Shown here one piece after another: positions 28,402 through 36,549 of a stretch of 64,000 nt of DNA; the stretch's first letter is position 1; the number at the start of each line of letters is the position of its first letter. Below the pieces are notes generated by a model. It searched no databases, was not told the origin of the DNA, and was given only the letters and a program-made list of their open reading frames with translations. The position numbers and the translations under genes were made by a program. The DNA is from an uncultured Planctomycetota bacterium (lineage in GTDB: Bacteria > Planctomycetota > Brocadiia > CAIUPP01): positions 1 to 64,000 of the forward strand of contig CAIUPP010000100.1 of assembly GCA_903901045.1 (NCBI GenBank). The letters are read 5' to 3'.

Positions 28402-29727
28402 TCACACCTCGCGCAGGACTTTGTTGATCCCCGCGGCAATCCCCCTGCAATCGGCCGCCGAGTAGGACCATTTCACGTCGACCAGAATCGCGCGCGACAG
28501 GTAATCCAGCGTCCTCGGGCACATCTCCGGCCTGTACCGGGGCAACTCGCTCTTCGGCACGCCGCTCCATGGCAGGCCGTCGGGCGCGACGGCCTTGCGC
28601 TCCATCACATGCTCCCAGTATCGGTAGATGTGCCAGTCCTTCACCTCGGAATCGTACACGCCCCCCGCGGGCACCCCCTCGGCCTTCAGCGCTTTCAGCG
28701 CCCATTGCGTCCGCTCGACGTCGGGGAGGAAGAGCACGATGCAAACCCCCGTATCTCCCGCCGGATCGGCCAGCCGCCGCAGCGCGACCCCTTCGGGCAA
28801 CCGCAGCGCGGTCAGAATGCGGTCGCGGTTGGCGCGGTACCCTTTCAGGAACTTTCCCGCCTTGCGTATCTGCGCCAGCGCCACGGCCCCCTGCAACTCG
28901 CTCATCCGGTAGTTCTCGCCGCAGAACAGCTCCCCCTCGCGGCGTTCGGAGGCGTAGCGGTTGGGGCGCCAGCAGGCGGCGGTGTCGTGCCAGCTCTGCG
29001 CGCGCGTGTAGAGCCACTCCCGGTTCGTCGTCACGAAACCGCCTTCGCCGCAGTTGAGTATCTTGTAGAAATCGAAGCTGAAGCAGCCCGTCGATCCGAT
29101 GGCGCCGAGCATCCGCCCCTTGTAGGAGCCGCCGCACGCCTGCGCCACATCCTCCACCACCGCCAGTTTATGGCGGCGCGCGAGCTTCATGATTTCATCC
29201 ATCTGCGCCGGCGCGCCGCGCATGTGCACCACCGCAATCGCTTTGGTGCGCTTCGTGATCTTCCGCTCGACGTCCTTCGGGTCGAGCGTCAGCGTGTCAT
29301 CCACGTCGGCGATGACGGGGATGGCGTTGCAGGCGCAGACGGTGGCGGCGGTGGCGAAGAAGGTGTACCCCGGCACGATCACCTCGTCCCCCATGCCGAT
29401 CCCCAGCGCGCGGAAACTGGCGATGAGCGCGGAGGTGCAGGAGTTCACCGCCAGCGTGTGCTCAACGCCGATGAACTTTGCGAACAACCGCTCCGCCGCA
29501 AGCACCTTGCTCGGTCTCGGATTGTAGTAGCGGAAGAGGTGCGGGCCGTGCAGGTTCTTCTCGCTCCAGAGAATCGCCAGGAGCTTTCGGCGATTTGCCG
29601 GGCTGAACGCCCACAAGTCGATCAGTTCCGCCAACTCCTCGCGCCCGAGCTTGGTGGGGCCCGGCTTCAGCGCGCGCACAGCCCTTGGCCCGCCATTCAT
29701 CGCCAGCGATGCATTCTTCAAATTCAT
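28402..29727 (-). CDS. DegT/DnrJ/EryC1-family PLP aminotransferase
   Basis: This 441-aa enzyme is a fold-type I PLP protein. The cofactor lysine is K222 in FSFDFYKILNCGEGGF, with the Asp of VVEDVAQACGG at 193 holding the pyridine nitrogen. The family usually transaminates nucleotide-linked keto-sugars, or forms amino-cyclitols or AHBA in secondary metabolism. The strong CGEGGFVTTN and RMSELQGAVAL motifs are preserved. It diverges from the radical SAM and polyketide synthase genes, with a 150-bp gap between. Its role with them is possible but not shown. Confidence 0.92.
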   Translation of the reverse strand: MNLKNASLAMNGGPRAVRALKPGPTKLGREELAELIDLWAFSPANRRKLLAILWSEKNLHGPHLFRYYNPRPSKVLAAERLFAKFIGVEHTLAVNSCTSALIASFRALGIGMGDEVIVPGYTFFATAATVCACNAIPVIADVDDTLTLDPKDVERKITKRTKAIAVVHMRGAPAQMDEIMKLARRHKLAVVEDVAQACGGSYKGRMLGAIGSTGCFSFDFYKILNCGEGGFVTTNREWLYTRAQSWHDTAACWRPNRYASERREGELFCGENYRMSELQGAVALAQIRKAGKFLKGYRANRDRILTALRLPEGVALRRLADPAGDTGVCIVLFLPDVERTQWALKALKAEGVPAGGVYDSEVKDWHIYRYWEHVMERKAVAPDGLPWSGVPKSELPRYRPEMCPRTLDYLSRAILVDVKWSYSAADCRGIAAGINKVLREV

Positions 29728-29877
29728 TCCTCCCGGCGTATGTTGTAGTCAAAATGTGACCCATTGGCAAGGGGGTTGACCCGCTCACGGGCCGCCAGTA
29801 GCATCAAGATAGCAGTAGTTATTCATCTCGGACGACGGGCGGCTATGAGATTCCGCGCGCTGCGGCGAAGGAATGTG

Positions 29878-31305
29878 ATGAACGCTCTGGTCGTTTGCGC
29901 CAATCGGTACCGCAACCCATTGCCGGTGATGCCGCTTGGCGCATGCCTGGCGGCGGAGGCGGCGGAGCGCGCGGGGCACCGCGTCTCGCTGCTCGACCTC
30001 ATGTTCGTTCCGCGCCCGGCGGAGGCGCTGAAGTCGGCGTTGGAGGCGGCGCGCCCGGATTTGGTAGGCTTCTCCGTGCGCAACATCGACAATCAGGACA
30101 GCCAGTCGCCGCAATCCTTCTACCCCGACTTGCAGTCCCTCATCGGCGTCGTGCGGCGTCATACGCGCGCGCCGGTTCTTCTGGGCGGCGCGGCGATGGG
30201 GGTGATGCCCGAGCAGTTGCTCCGCTGCACCGGCGCGGACTGGGCCGCCCTGGGCGATGGCGAGTCGGTCTTTCCCGGGGTGCTGAACGCGCTGGCCGAT
30301 GGAAGCGGCGCGCGCGCCGTACCCGGGGTCGGCTGGCTGGAAGGGAAGAAATTCCTGCGCGCGGAACCCTGCTGCCAGAGGCCGCTGAGCGCCTGCCCCG
30401 CGCCCGACTTCCCCCGCTGGCTGGACGTGCGCGCCTATCGCTCGCAACTCACCCCCGTTCCCGTGCAGACCAAGCGCGGCTGCCCTTTTCGCTGCGTCTA
30501 TTGCACCTATTCCGGGCTGGGAGGAAGCTCGTACCGGCTTGCGCCCCCCGGGAGTGTGGCGGAGGCGGTGACGCGGTACGCCGCCGCCGGTATGCCGCAC
30601 ATTGAGTTCGTGGACAGCGTCTTCAATGCCCCATATGACCACGCGATGGCCATCTGCGAATGTCTCGCGAGAGTCCAACATGGCGCGCTGCTGCAAAGCC
30701 TCGAACTCTCCCCGGCCACGGTGGATGATTCTCTGCTGGACGCCATGGAGCGCGCCGGCTTCAACGCCATCGGCATCACCGCCGAGAGCGCTGCGGAGCC
30801 GGTGTTGCGGGGAATGCGCAAGGGGTTCTCCGCGCAGGAGGTTCATCGCGCGGCGGATGCCGTGCGCCGCCGCCGGCTGCCCTGCCTCTGGATCTTCCTC
30901 TTCGGCGGGCCGGGCGAGACTCCCGACACCGTGCGCGAAACGCTGCGCTTCGCGAGCGAAGAGGTGCGCCCCGGGGATGTCCTCTTCTATAATGTGGGGG
31001 TGCGGATCTACCCCGGGACGGAGTTGGAGCGCATGGCGCGCGCCGAAGGGCGGCTGAGCCTGCCGGCCGACGATATGCTCGCGCCGGTCACGTACCTCTC
31101 GCCTGCCCTGGACGCGCAGTGGCTCGCCGCCACGCTGCGCGAGTTCGGGAGCCGGCATTTGAACTGCATCAACGTGGACTCGCTGGCGCTCAGCTTCGTC
31201 CCGGCGCTGCACCGCCTGGCCGCGCGCGTGGGAGTCCGCCCGCCGCTCTGGCGTCACACGCGATTGCTGCGAAGCGTCTTGAGAATCTTCAACCGGCGTT
31301 ATTGA
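29878..31305 (+). CDS. B12-binding-domain radical SAM enzyme
   Basis: This 475-aa protein has an N-terminal cobalamin-binding-like Rossmann domain (about 1-140). The radical SAM core has the iron-sulfur motif CPFRCVYC (C202, C206, C209), with preceding KRG, and later IFLFGGPGET. The DxHxxG cobalamin lower-ligand motif is not visible, so B12 may bind base-off or not at all. The start at 29878 follows AAGGA by six bases; in-frame ATGs at 29845 and earlier are not preceded by a site. The next gene, a type III polyketide synthase, begins 20 nt after its stop. A methylation or rearrangement of the polyketide product is plausible (inference). Confidence 0.88.
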   Translation: MNALVVCANRYRNPLPVMPLGACLAAEAAERAGHRVSLLDLMFVPRPAEALKSALEAARPDLVGFSVRNIDNQDSQSPQSFYPDLQSLIGVVRRHTRAPVLLGGAAMGVMPEQLLRCTGADWAALGDGESVFPGVLNALADGSGARAVPGVGWLEGKKFLRAEPCCQRPLSACPAPDFPRWLDVRAYRSQLTPVPVQTKRGCPFRCVYCTYSGLGGSSYRLAPPGSVAEAVTRYAAAGMPHIEFVDSVFNAPYDHAMAICECLARVQHGALLQSLELSPATVDDSLLDAMERAGFNAIGITAESAAEPVLRGMRKGFSAQEVHRAADAVRRRRLPCLWIFLFGGPGETPDTVRETLRFASEEVRPGDVLFYNVGVRIYPGTELERMARAEGRLSLPADDMLAPVTYLSPALDAQWLAATLREFGSRHLNCINVDSLALSFVPALHRLAARVGVRPPLWRHTRLLRSVLRIFNRRY

Positions 31306-31324
31306 CACGCCCAGGGGGCACCGC

Positions 31325-32389
31325 TTGTCCGCATTGGATTCAACCGTCCGCATCGCCGCGATAGGTCTGGCCACGCCCCCGGGGCCGGTGGAGCAGAGCG
31401 AAGCGCTCCGCCTCCTCGAAGCCCGGTACGGTCCCGAACTGACCCCCTCCAGCCGCTCGGCGATGCGCAAAATCTTCGCCCACCCCAGCGTCCAGCGCCG
31501 GCGGTTCGCGATTGAACAGCCCCGCGACCTCTTCGGGGAGAATCCGGACGCTCGCGTCGGGCGATACACCGCCTGGGCTGTCCGGCTGGCCGATGAGGCC
31601 GCGCGCGGGGCGATGCGCGAGGCGGGCGTGACGCCCGCCGAAGTCTCCGCCCTCGTCGTCAACACCTGCACGGGCTACATCTGCCCCGGTCTTTCGACAT
31701 ACCTGTTGGAGAGCCTGGGCTTGCCGCGGTCGGTCCGCGCCTACGACCTTGCGGGGGGCGGATGCGGCGGCGCGCTGGCGAACCTTCAGGCCGCCGAGGC
31801 GCTGCAGCGGAGCGCGCCCGAGGGGGTCACCCTCAGCGTCGCCGTCGAAATCTGCAGCGCGACCTTCCAGATGGGAAACGACTTGAGCCTGATCCTCTCG
31901 AACGCGCTCTTCTCCGACGGCGCGTCCGCGGCCGTTCTGTGGAATCGGCCGCGCGGGTTGGAACTGACCGCCTCCGGCAGCCTCTTCGCGCCGGAGTACC
32001 GCGAACATATCCGCTACGTGCATCGCGAAGGGCAACTTCACAACCAACTCAGCCTGCAACTGCCCGGGATCGTCCGCAGCTCCGCGGCGAAGCTGACGGC
32101 AGACCTGCTTTCCCCGCGCGGCCTGACCGCGCGCGACGTGCCGCACTGGGCGCTCCATCCCGGCGGGGAAAAGATCCTCGCGGCGCTGGGGGAGGAACTG
32201 GGCCTCACAGCGGCGCAACTTGCCCCCGCGCGCGCCGTCCTGGCGGAGTACGGCAACATCTCCTCCCCCACGGTCTTGTTCGTGCTTCGGCGCATCATGG
32301 AGGAGTCGGCGTCACCGGGCGCATGGACCGTCCTGCTCGCCTTTGGCGCTGGATTCTCCGCGCACGCCTGGCTGGTGAAAATGGGTTAG
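31325..32389 (+). CDS. Type III polyketide synthase (chalcone/stilbene synthase fold)
   Basis: This 354-aa thiolase-fold enzyme has the catalytic triad Cys147 (GGGCGGAL), His278 (WALHPGGE) and Asn311 (EYGNISSP). Type III synthases extend acyl-CoA starters with malonyl-CoA and cyclise to resorcinols or pyrones. Length fits bacterial members. The start is a TTG at 31325 preceded by AGGGGG. The region before the nucleophile is GGG rather than the common GCxA context with bulky residues, so the active-site pocket may differ. It is the second gene of a two-gene unit with the radical SAM enzyme. The starter cannot be predicted. Confidence 0.9.
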   Translation: MSALDSTVRIAAIGLATPPGPVEQSEALRLLEARYGPELTPSSRSAMRKIFAHPSVQRRRFAIEQPRDLFGENPDARVGRYTAWAVRLADEAARGAMREAGVTPAEVSALVVNTCTGYICPGLSTYLLESLGLPRSVRAYDLAGGGCGGALANLQAAEALQRSAPEGVTLSVAVEICSATFQMGNDLSLILSNALFSDGASAAVLWNRPRGLELTASGSLFAPEYREHIRYVHREGQLHNQLSLQLPGIVRSSAAKLTADLLSPRGLTARDVPHWALHPGGEKILAALGEELGLTAAQLAPARAVLAEYGNISSPTVLFVLRRIMEESASPGAWTVLLAFGAGFSAHAWLVKMG

Positions 32390-32436
32390 CGCACAGGCCC
32401 CGCGCCTGATCGACTCCGTCGAAGCTCTCCCCAGCG

Positions 32437-32465
32437 TTGACCGGAATTCTTCAATACGGTACCCT
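32437..32465 (+). promoter_or_regulatory. Weak candidate promoter for the permease operon
   Basis: TTGACC and TACCCT are separated by 17 bp and lie 30 nt before the first start codon of the operon. The -10 matches only half of the consensus. Confidence 0.25.
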
Positions 32466-32494
32466 ACCCTCGCTTTTACTCCAAGGAGAAACCT

Positions 32495-32788
32495 TTGGCT
32501 GATGCGCCTGAGAGTGTCGAGGAGAAACGCGTTGCGGGCATGTATCGTCAGGACTGCGGAATCATCATCCTGTCGGTCGTCGTCGTGTGGTCCGCGCTGG
32601 CATGCGTCCTTCACGCCGCCGCGCCGTTGACCGACGACGCGCGCGTCAAGCTCATTCTCGTCGCTTCCGCCGTCGCGGTGGGGGTCTTTGCCACCGCCGC
32701 GCTGACCGCCGTCCTCGCGCACCTCAGGCGCAACCGCTCGGCGCTTTATCGCGAGGACCTGGCGCACCTGAAGGACCGCCATGAATAA
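32495..32788 (+). CDS. Small two-helix membrane protein, permease operon
   Basis: This 97-aa protein of unknown family has two predicted membrane helices (about 22-42 and 51-74) and charged ends; the C-terminus is ALYREDLAHLKDRHE. It starts with TTG at 32495, six bases after AAGGAG. It overlaps the next gene by 8 nt. Small helical proteins encoded with transporters are often accessory subunits; that role here is inference from the operon only. Confidence 0.7.
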   Translation: MADAPESVEEKRVAGMYRQDCGIIILSVVVVWSALACVLHAAAPLTDDARVKLILVASAVAVGVFATAALTAVLAHLRRNRSALYREDLAHLKDRHE

Positions 32789-33143
32789 TGAGGAGGCTTC
32801 CTCTGTGACCCCCAAGCCGGACATCGCGCCGAAGAAGCGCGTTCACCCCGTCGTCCACTGGTTCGACGTTCTTTTCATCATGGCGCTCTGCTTCGTGACG
32901 CTCCTGGGCACCATGCTCCTGCGCGGCAAGGTGCTGGTCGGCGAGGGGGAGGCCTCCGGGCTGGACTACTCCGTTGGCCTGGGCTCCAGCATCCTCGTGG
33001 CGCTGGTGTTCGTTGCGTACTTCCGGTACATGCTGGTCCATTCGGAGCGCGAACTGAAGGATATGGTGAACCACGTCTACGGGGAGAAGCCGCAGGCGGA
33101 GCCCTCCGCGGAGCCGGCCAAGCCGGGGAAGGGGGGCGAATGA
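32781..33143 (+). CDS. Small two-helix membrane protein, permease operon
   Basis: This 120-aa protein has two hydrophobic helices (about 30-50 and 70-92). The N-terminus is basic with HPVVHWFDVLF, and the cytosolic tail is Glu/Pro/Lys-rich. I do not recognise a family. It overlaps the genes before and after it (8 nt and ATGA), so it belongs to a single translation-coupled unit with the permease. Confidence 0.7.
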   Translation: MNNEEASSVTPKPDIAPKKRVHPVVHWFDVLFIMALCFVTLLGTMLLRGKVLVGEGEASGLDYSVGLGSSILVALVFVAYFRYMLVHSERELKDMVNHVYGEKPQAEPSAEPAKPGKGGE

Positions 33144-33373
33144 ACTTCTGGACCGTCATGAACGGGGTGGCGTGGGCGCTCTCGGGCGGGCTGTTCCTCC
33201 TGATTCTGTGGGACTTTATCAAGGTCGAGCGGGCGCGCCGCGCGGAAAGCCGCGCCGTTGACGCCGCCGATTGCGCCGCCGCTCGCGAGGGCGCAGCATG
33301 CTGCGCCCCTACAACGGCCTCCGCTTTCCGCGATGGAACGGCTGAGCCTGCCGCCGGGGAGGAGGAGCGATGA
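33140..33373 (+). CDS. One-helix membrane protein with REP-encoded tail
   Basis: This 77-aa protein has one hydrophobic helix (about 8-27, GVAWALSGGLFLLILWDFI) followed by a basic stretch. From about residue 48 the sequence (AREGAACCAPTTA) is simply the translation of the REP-like element at 33281-33317. The tail is therefore probably not under the original constraint. The frame still ends as ATGA on the permease start, so coupling survived the insertion. The family is unknown. Confidence 0.6.
   Translation: MNFWTVMNGVAWALSGGLFLLILWDFIKVERARRAESRAVDAADCAAAREGAACCAPTTASAFRDGTAEPAAGEEER
33281..33317. repeat. REP-like element, GGGCnnnnCATG family, copy 2
   Basis: The perfect 20-bp palindrome GGGCGCAGCATGCTGCGCCC (33289-33308) is flanked by GCTCGCGA and CCTACA exactly as at 8325-8361. 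Relative to copy 1, both arms have changed in a paired manner. It lies in frame inside a small membrane-protein gene. Confidence 0.7.
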
Positions 33374-34764
33374 GCCAGGAAGCAGCCTCCGCAGCCGCCC
33401 CCGAATCCAAACCGCACCTGATGAAGGTGCTCGGGCCGATGCACATCTGGGCGCTGGGCGTCGGCATCGTGCTGGTGGGCGAATTCATGGGGTGGAACTT
33501 CGCCGTCGCCAAGGGCGGGTCGCTCGGCGCGATCATCGCCTGCTGGGTCATCGGCCTTCTCTACACCGCGCTGGTCATGGTGAATACGGAGATCGGCTCG
33601 GTCATCCCCGAGGCGGGGGGGCAGTACGCGATGGCCAAGTACCTGCTCGGGCCGCTGGCGGCGTTCAACGTCGGCCTGATGCTGGTCTTCGAGTACGTCA
33701 TGCTGGAGGCGGCCGACGCCCTTGTGATCGGCGAACTGCTCAAGACGCTGAACCCGGCCATCCGCAGCCTCCCGTACGTCATCCTCACGCTGATGTTCTT
33801 CACCTACTTGAATTACCGCGGCGTCTTTGCGACGCTCACCGTGAACTTCATCATCACCGCGCTGGCGTTCATCACGATCTTCATCCTGCTCTTCGCCACG
33901 AAGTTCTATCATCCCTCGCAGAGCCTGCTCCAGTTGAAGCAGATGACCAACGGCCTGCCGTACGGGCTGATCGGCATCATCGCCGCCTTCCAGTTCGGGG
34001 TCTGGTTCTTCCTGGGGATTGAGGGAACGGCGCTGGCGGCGGAGGAGTGCCGCTCCATCGGGCGCGCGCTGCCGGTGGGGGCGCTGGTGGGGATGGCCAC
34101 GCTGCTGATCGGCGCGACGATCACCTGGTACGTCTGCTCCGGCCTGGTCCCCTCGGCCCATCTGGGCGAGTCAGTCTATCCGCTGTTCGATGCCGCGCTG
34201 GCGACCCACATGCCCTGGGTCGTCGCGGCGCTGTTCGCCGGCACGCTGCTTTCCTGCATGGCCAGCGCCAACGGCTGCATCACCGATTCCAGCCGCGCCT
34301 GGTTCTCCATGTCGCGTGATACGCTCATCCCCGGCGCTTTCGCCGCCGTGCATCCGCGCTACAAGACGCCGTACCGCGCCATCCTCTTCCTGCTCCCCAT
34401 CGCCATGGTCTTCGGGTTCACCGGGCTGCTCGACCAGGTCATCACTTTTTCCATTTTCTCCGCGCTGCTGGTGTACCTGCTCTGCGGCTACATGATGTTC
34501 AAATTCCGCGCGATGTACCCGCTGGGCTCCATGAAGCGCGGCTACGTCGCCCCCTGGCATCCCTTCACCGCAATCCTGCTGATTACTCTGGCGCTGGCGA
34601 CGCTGGCGGGGATGTACTTCGGCTACTGGATCAACCTGCTCGCCGGGTTCCTCTTCTACTTCATCGCCTCCTTCTGGTTCGCCTTCCACCGCTACAAGTA
34701 CGTGGACTACAAGACGCTCATCAAGGCGGGGGCTGTCCACTGGCCGCGCCCGAAGGGATATTAG
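33370..34764 (+). CDS. APC-family amino acid/amine permease
   Basis: This 464-aa integral membrane protein has about twelve helices and the APC-family signature near the start, VLVGEFMGWNFAVAKGGSLGA, followed by PEAGGQYAMAKYLLGP. The first helix region resembles ethanolamine permeases more than classical amino acid exchangers, but the substrate remains open. Helix 6 to 8 contains ASANGCITDSSRAWFSMSRD, a conserved APC loop. It is translation-coupled to three small membrane proteins upstream and followed after 2 nt by a fourth. Confidence 0.9.
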   Translation: MSQEAASAAAPESKPHLMKVLGPMHIWALGVGIVLVGEFMGWNFAVAKGGSLGAIIACWVIGLLYTALVMVNTEIGSVIPEAGGQYAMAKYLLGPLAAFNVGLMLVFEYVMLEAADALVIGELLKTLNPAIRSLPYVILTLMFFTYLNYRGVFATLTVNFIITALAFITIFILLFATKFYHPSQSLLQLKQMTNGLPYGLIGIIAAFQFGVWFFLGIEGTALAAEECRSIGRALPVGALVGMATLLIGATITWYVCSGLVPSAHLGESVYPLFDAALATHMPWVVAALFAGTLLSCMASANGCITDSSRAWFSMSRDTLIPGAFAAVHPRYKTPYRAILFLLPIAMVFGFTGLLDQVITFSIFSALLVYLLCGYMMFKFRAMYPLGSMKRGYVAPWHPFTAILLITLALATLAGMYFGYWINLLAGFLFYFIASFWFAFHRYKYVDYKTLIKAGAVHWPRPKGY

Positions 34765-34766
34765 CC

Positions 34767-35006
34767 GTGAAGCCCTGGATGGCGATAGCGGCGGCGCTGG
34801 TGGTGCCCGGCTCAGGCCACGTTTTGCTGGGCCGCCCCATGCGCGGGCTGATGCTCTGCTTCTGGATGATCCTCTTCGCGGTGATCACCTGGCATCTCAC
34901 CCCCGAGCATATCTCGCGCGTGGGGCGGCTCTCCGGGGGCATTGCGGTGTGGGTGATCTCCGTGGTGGAGGTGGCGCGGCTGGCGGCGCGGCGGCCGGCG
35001 AAGTGA
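34767..35006 (+). CDS. Small membrane protein, TM2-like
   Basis: This 79-aa protein starts with GTG at 34767, two bases after the permease stop. Its first helix contains PGSGHVLLGRPMRGLMLCFWMILF, which resembles TM2/DUF5683-type small membrane proteins with a PG-GHxxxG pattern. A second helix covers about 50-70. Function is unknown. It ends the operon before two REP-like elements. Confidence 0.65.
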   Translation: MKPWMAIAAALVVPGSGHVLLGRPMRGLMLCFWMILFAVITWHLTPEHISRVGRLSGGIAVWVISVVEVARLAARRPAK

Positions 35007-35017
35007 CGGGGTGCGCG

Positions 35018-35070
35018 TAGGCACGGGCTTCAGCTCGTGCACATGTGGCGGGCTAAAGCCCGCCCTACAC
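35018..35070. repeat. Composite hairpin repeat, GGCGGGCTAAAGCCCGCC type
   Basis: Two adjacent hairpins are enclosed by GTAGG and CCTAC: GCACGGGCT-TC-AGCTCGTGC (35021-35040) and the perfect GGCGGGCT-AA-AGCCCGCC (35047-35064). This twin-hairpin layout is typical of REPIN-like repeats. It follows the permease operon and may also stop transcription. Confidence 0.65.
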
Positions 35071-35090
35071 GCGGCAATGGCTAACGGGCG

Positions 35091-35142
35091 AAAAGGGGTC
35101 AGGCTGCTTTTCGCCGTCGCGAAAAGATGCCTGACCCCTTTT
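35091..35142. repeat. REP-like hairpin, AAAAGGGGTCAGGC family
   Basis: Two 24-nt arms with two mismatches surround a CGTC loop, and each end reads AAAAGGGGTCAGGC. The motif is familiar from repeats linked to REP-associated tyrosine transposases. Only one copy is present in the window. Together with the composite repeat at 35018-35070 it fills the 166-bp space between convergent genes. Confidence 0.75.
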
Positions 35143-35172
35143 CCCTCCCCAGCGCGCCTGCTTGCTTCCCCC

Positions 35173-36363
35173 TCACCCCCTGGGGAATTGGACCCACTTC
35201 GCCCCCAGCCGGGCGGAGCGCACGACGGCGTCGATGAACTGCATCCCCCGCACGCCATCCTCGACGGTCGGGAAATCGAGCGCCAGGGGATCAGGCTTCA
35301 CCCCGGCGATGGAGGCGCGCATCGTTTCGGCGGCGTTGACGTAGATGTTGGCGAACGCCTCGATGAACCCCTCCGGGTGCCCGAAGGGGATGCGCGTGGC
35401 GCGCGCCGCAGCGGGGCTCTTCGCGCCGATGTACCCGTTCCCGCGACGCCAGATCTCCCGCGGGCCGTCCGGCTTCTTCACCAGCAGGTCGTTCGGGTTC
35501 TCCTGATGCCATTCCAGCGACGCCTTGTCGCCGTACACCCAGATCGCCAGGTCGTTCTCCTCGCCGATGGAGATCTGGCTGGCGAAAAGGAGTCCCTTCA
35601 CCCCTTTCTCCCAGTGGACGAGGCAGTTGCCGTCGTCGTCGAGCTTCCGTCCCTTGACGAAGCTGCTCAGGTCGGCGCAGAGTTCCCTGATGCGCAGCCC
35701 GGTGACGTACTCCGCCAGGTTCTCGGCGTGGGTGCCGATGTCCCCCATGCAGCCCGCCGCGCCGGAGGTGCGCGGGTCGGTGCGCCAGACCGCCTGCTTC
35801 GCGCCGCTGCGCTCCAGCGCGTTGTGCAGCCAGCCCTGCGGATACTGAACCTTGATCTTGCGCAGGGCGCCCAGGTCGCCCGAGCGCACCATGTCGCGCG
35901 CCAGCTTCACCATCGGATAGCCGGTGTAGTTGTGGGTGAGGGCGAAGACCCGGCCGGACTGCTTCACTGTGCGGCGCAACGCCAGCGCCTCCTTCAGGTT
36001 CAGCGTCATCGGCTTGTCGCAGACAACGTGGAATCCCGCGCGGAGGAATGCCGTGGCGACCGGGAAGTGCACGTGGTTCGGGGTGACGATGGAGACGAAA
36101 TCGATGCGTTCCCCCTCCGGCAGGCGCGCTTCCCCGGCGATCATCCGCTCCCAACTGCCGTAGACGCGCCCGGCGTCGAGGCACTGCTCGCGGCCGGTCT
36201 GGCGGGACTTCTCCGGATCGCTGCTGAACGCCCCGGCGACCAGTTCGATCTGCCCGTCCATCCGCGCCGCCTTCAAGTGCACCGGCCCGATGAACGATCC
36301 CGGCCCTCCCCCGACCATCCCCATCCTGAGCTTGCGACTGAATACCGGATGTTGACGCGCCAT
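35173..36363 (-). CDS. Gfo/Idh/MocA-family NAD(P)-dependent oxidoreductase
   Basis: This 396-aa enzyme has an N-terminal Rossmann domain with MGMVGGGPGSFIG and the family motif DKP (VVCDKPMTLNL, in place of the common EKP). The C-terminal alpha/beta domain includes GAAGCMGDIGTHAENLAEY, where the His is the usual catalytic residue. Members oxidise or reduce sugars, inositols and related polyols; the exact substrate is unknown. The ATG at 36363 follows GGGAG. A longer start at 36405 is not supported. It is a single gene, divergent from the histidine kinase at 36550. Confidence 0.92.
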   Translation of the reverse strand: MARQHPVFSRKLRMGMVGGGPGSFIGPVHLKAARMDGQIELVAGAFSSDPEKSRQTGREQCLDAGRVYGSWERMIAGEARLPEGERIDFVSIVTPNHVHFPVATAFLRAGFHVVCDKPMTLNLKEALALRRTVKQSGRVFALTHNYTGYPMVKLARDMVRSGDLGALRKIKVQYPQGWLHNALERSGAKQAVWRTDPRTSGAAGCMGDIGTHAENLAEYVTGLRIRELCADLSSFVKGRKLDDDGNCLVHWEKGVKGLLFASQISIGEENDLAIWVYGDKASLEWHQENPNDLLVKKPDGPREIWRRGNGYIGAKSPAAARATRIPFGHPEGFIEAFANIYVNAAETMRASIAGVKPDPLALDFPTVEDGVRGMQFIDAVVRSARLGAKWVQFPRG

Positions 36364-36549
36364 AGCCGCTCCCTTCGATGACAGAACCATCCCGATTCGC
36401 ACCACCGGACGCCGGTTCGTATTCTATCATTCCTTTTTCTCGCGCGCCGCAAAAACGTCAATCAAAAAAGATGGTAGAATACCGCCGTCGCCTTCGTCGC
36501 CGCGCTCGTCCGCCCACGCGCTTGTCTGACATTGTTGAGAGGGACGGTC

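Noticed and set aside
36420-36480. Inverted TATTCTATCAT/ATGGTAGAATA pair between divergent genes
   Set aside because: The arms match only partly, and the -35 and -10 hexamers cannot be paired at sensible spacing.
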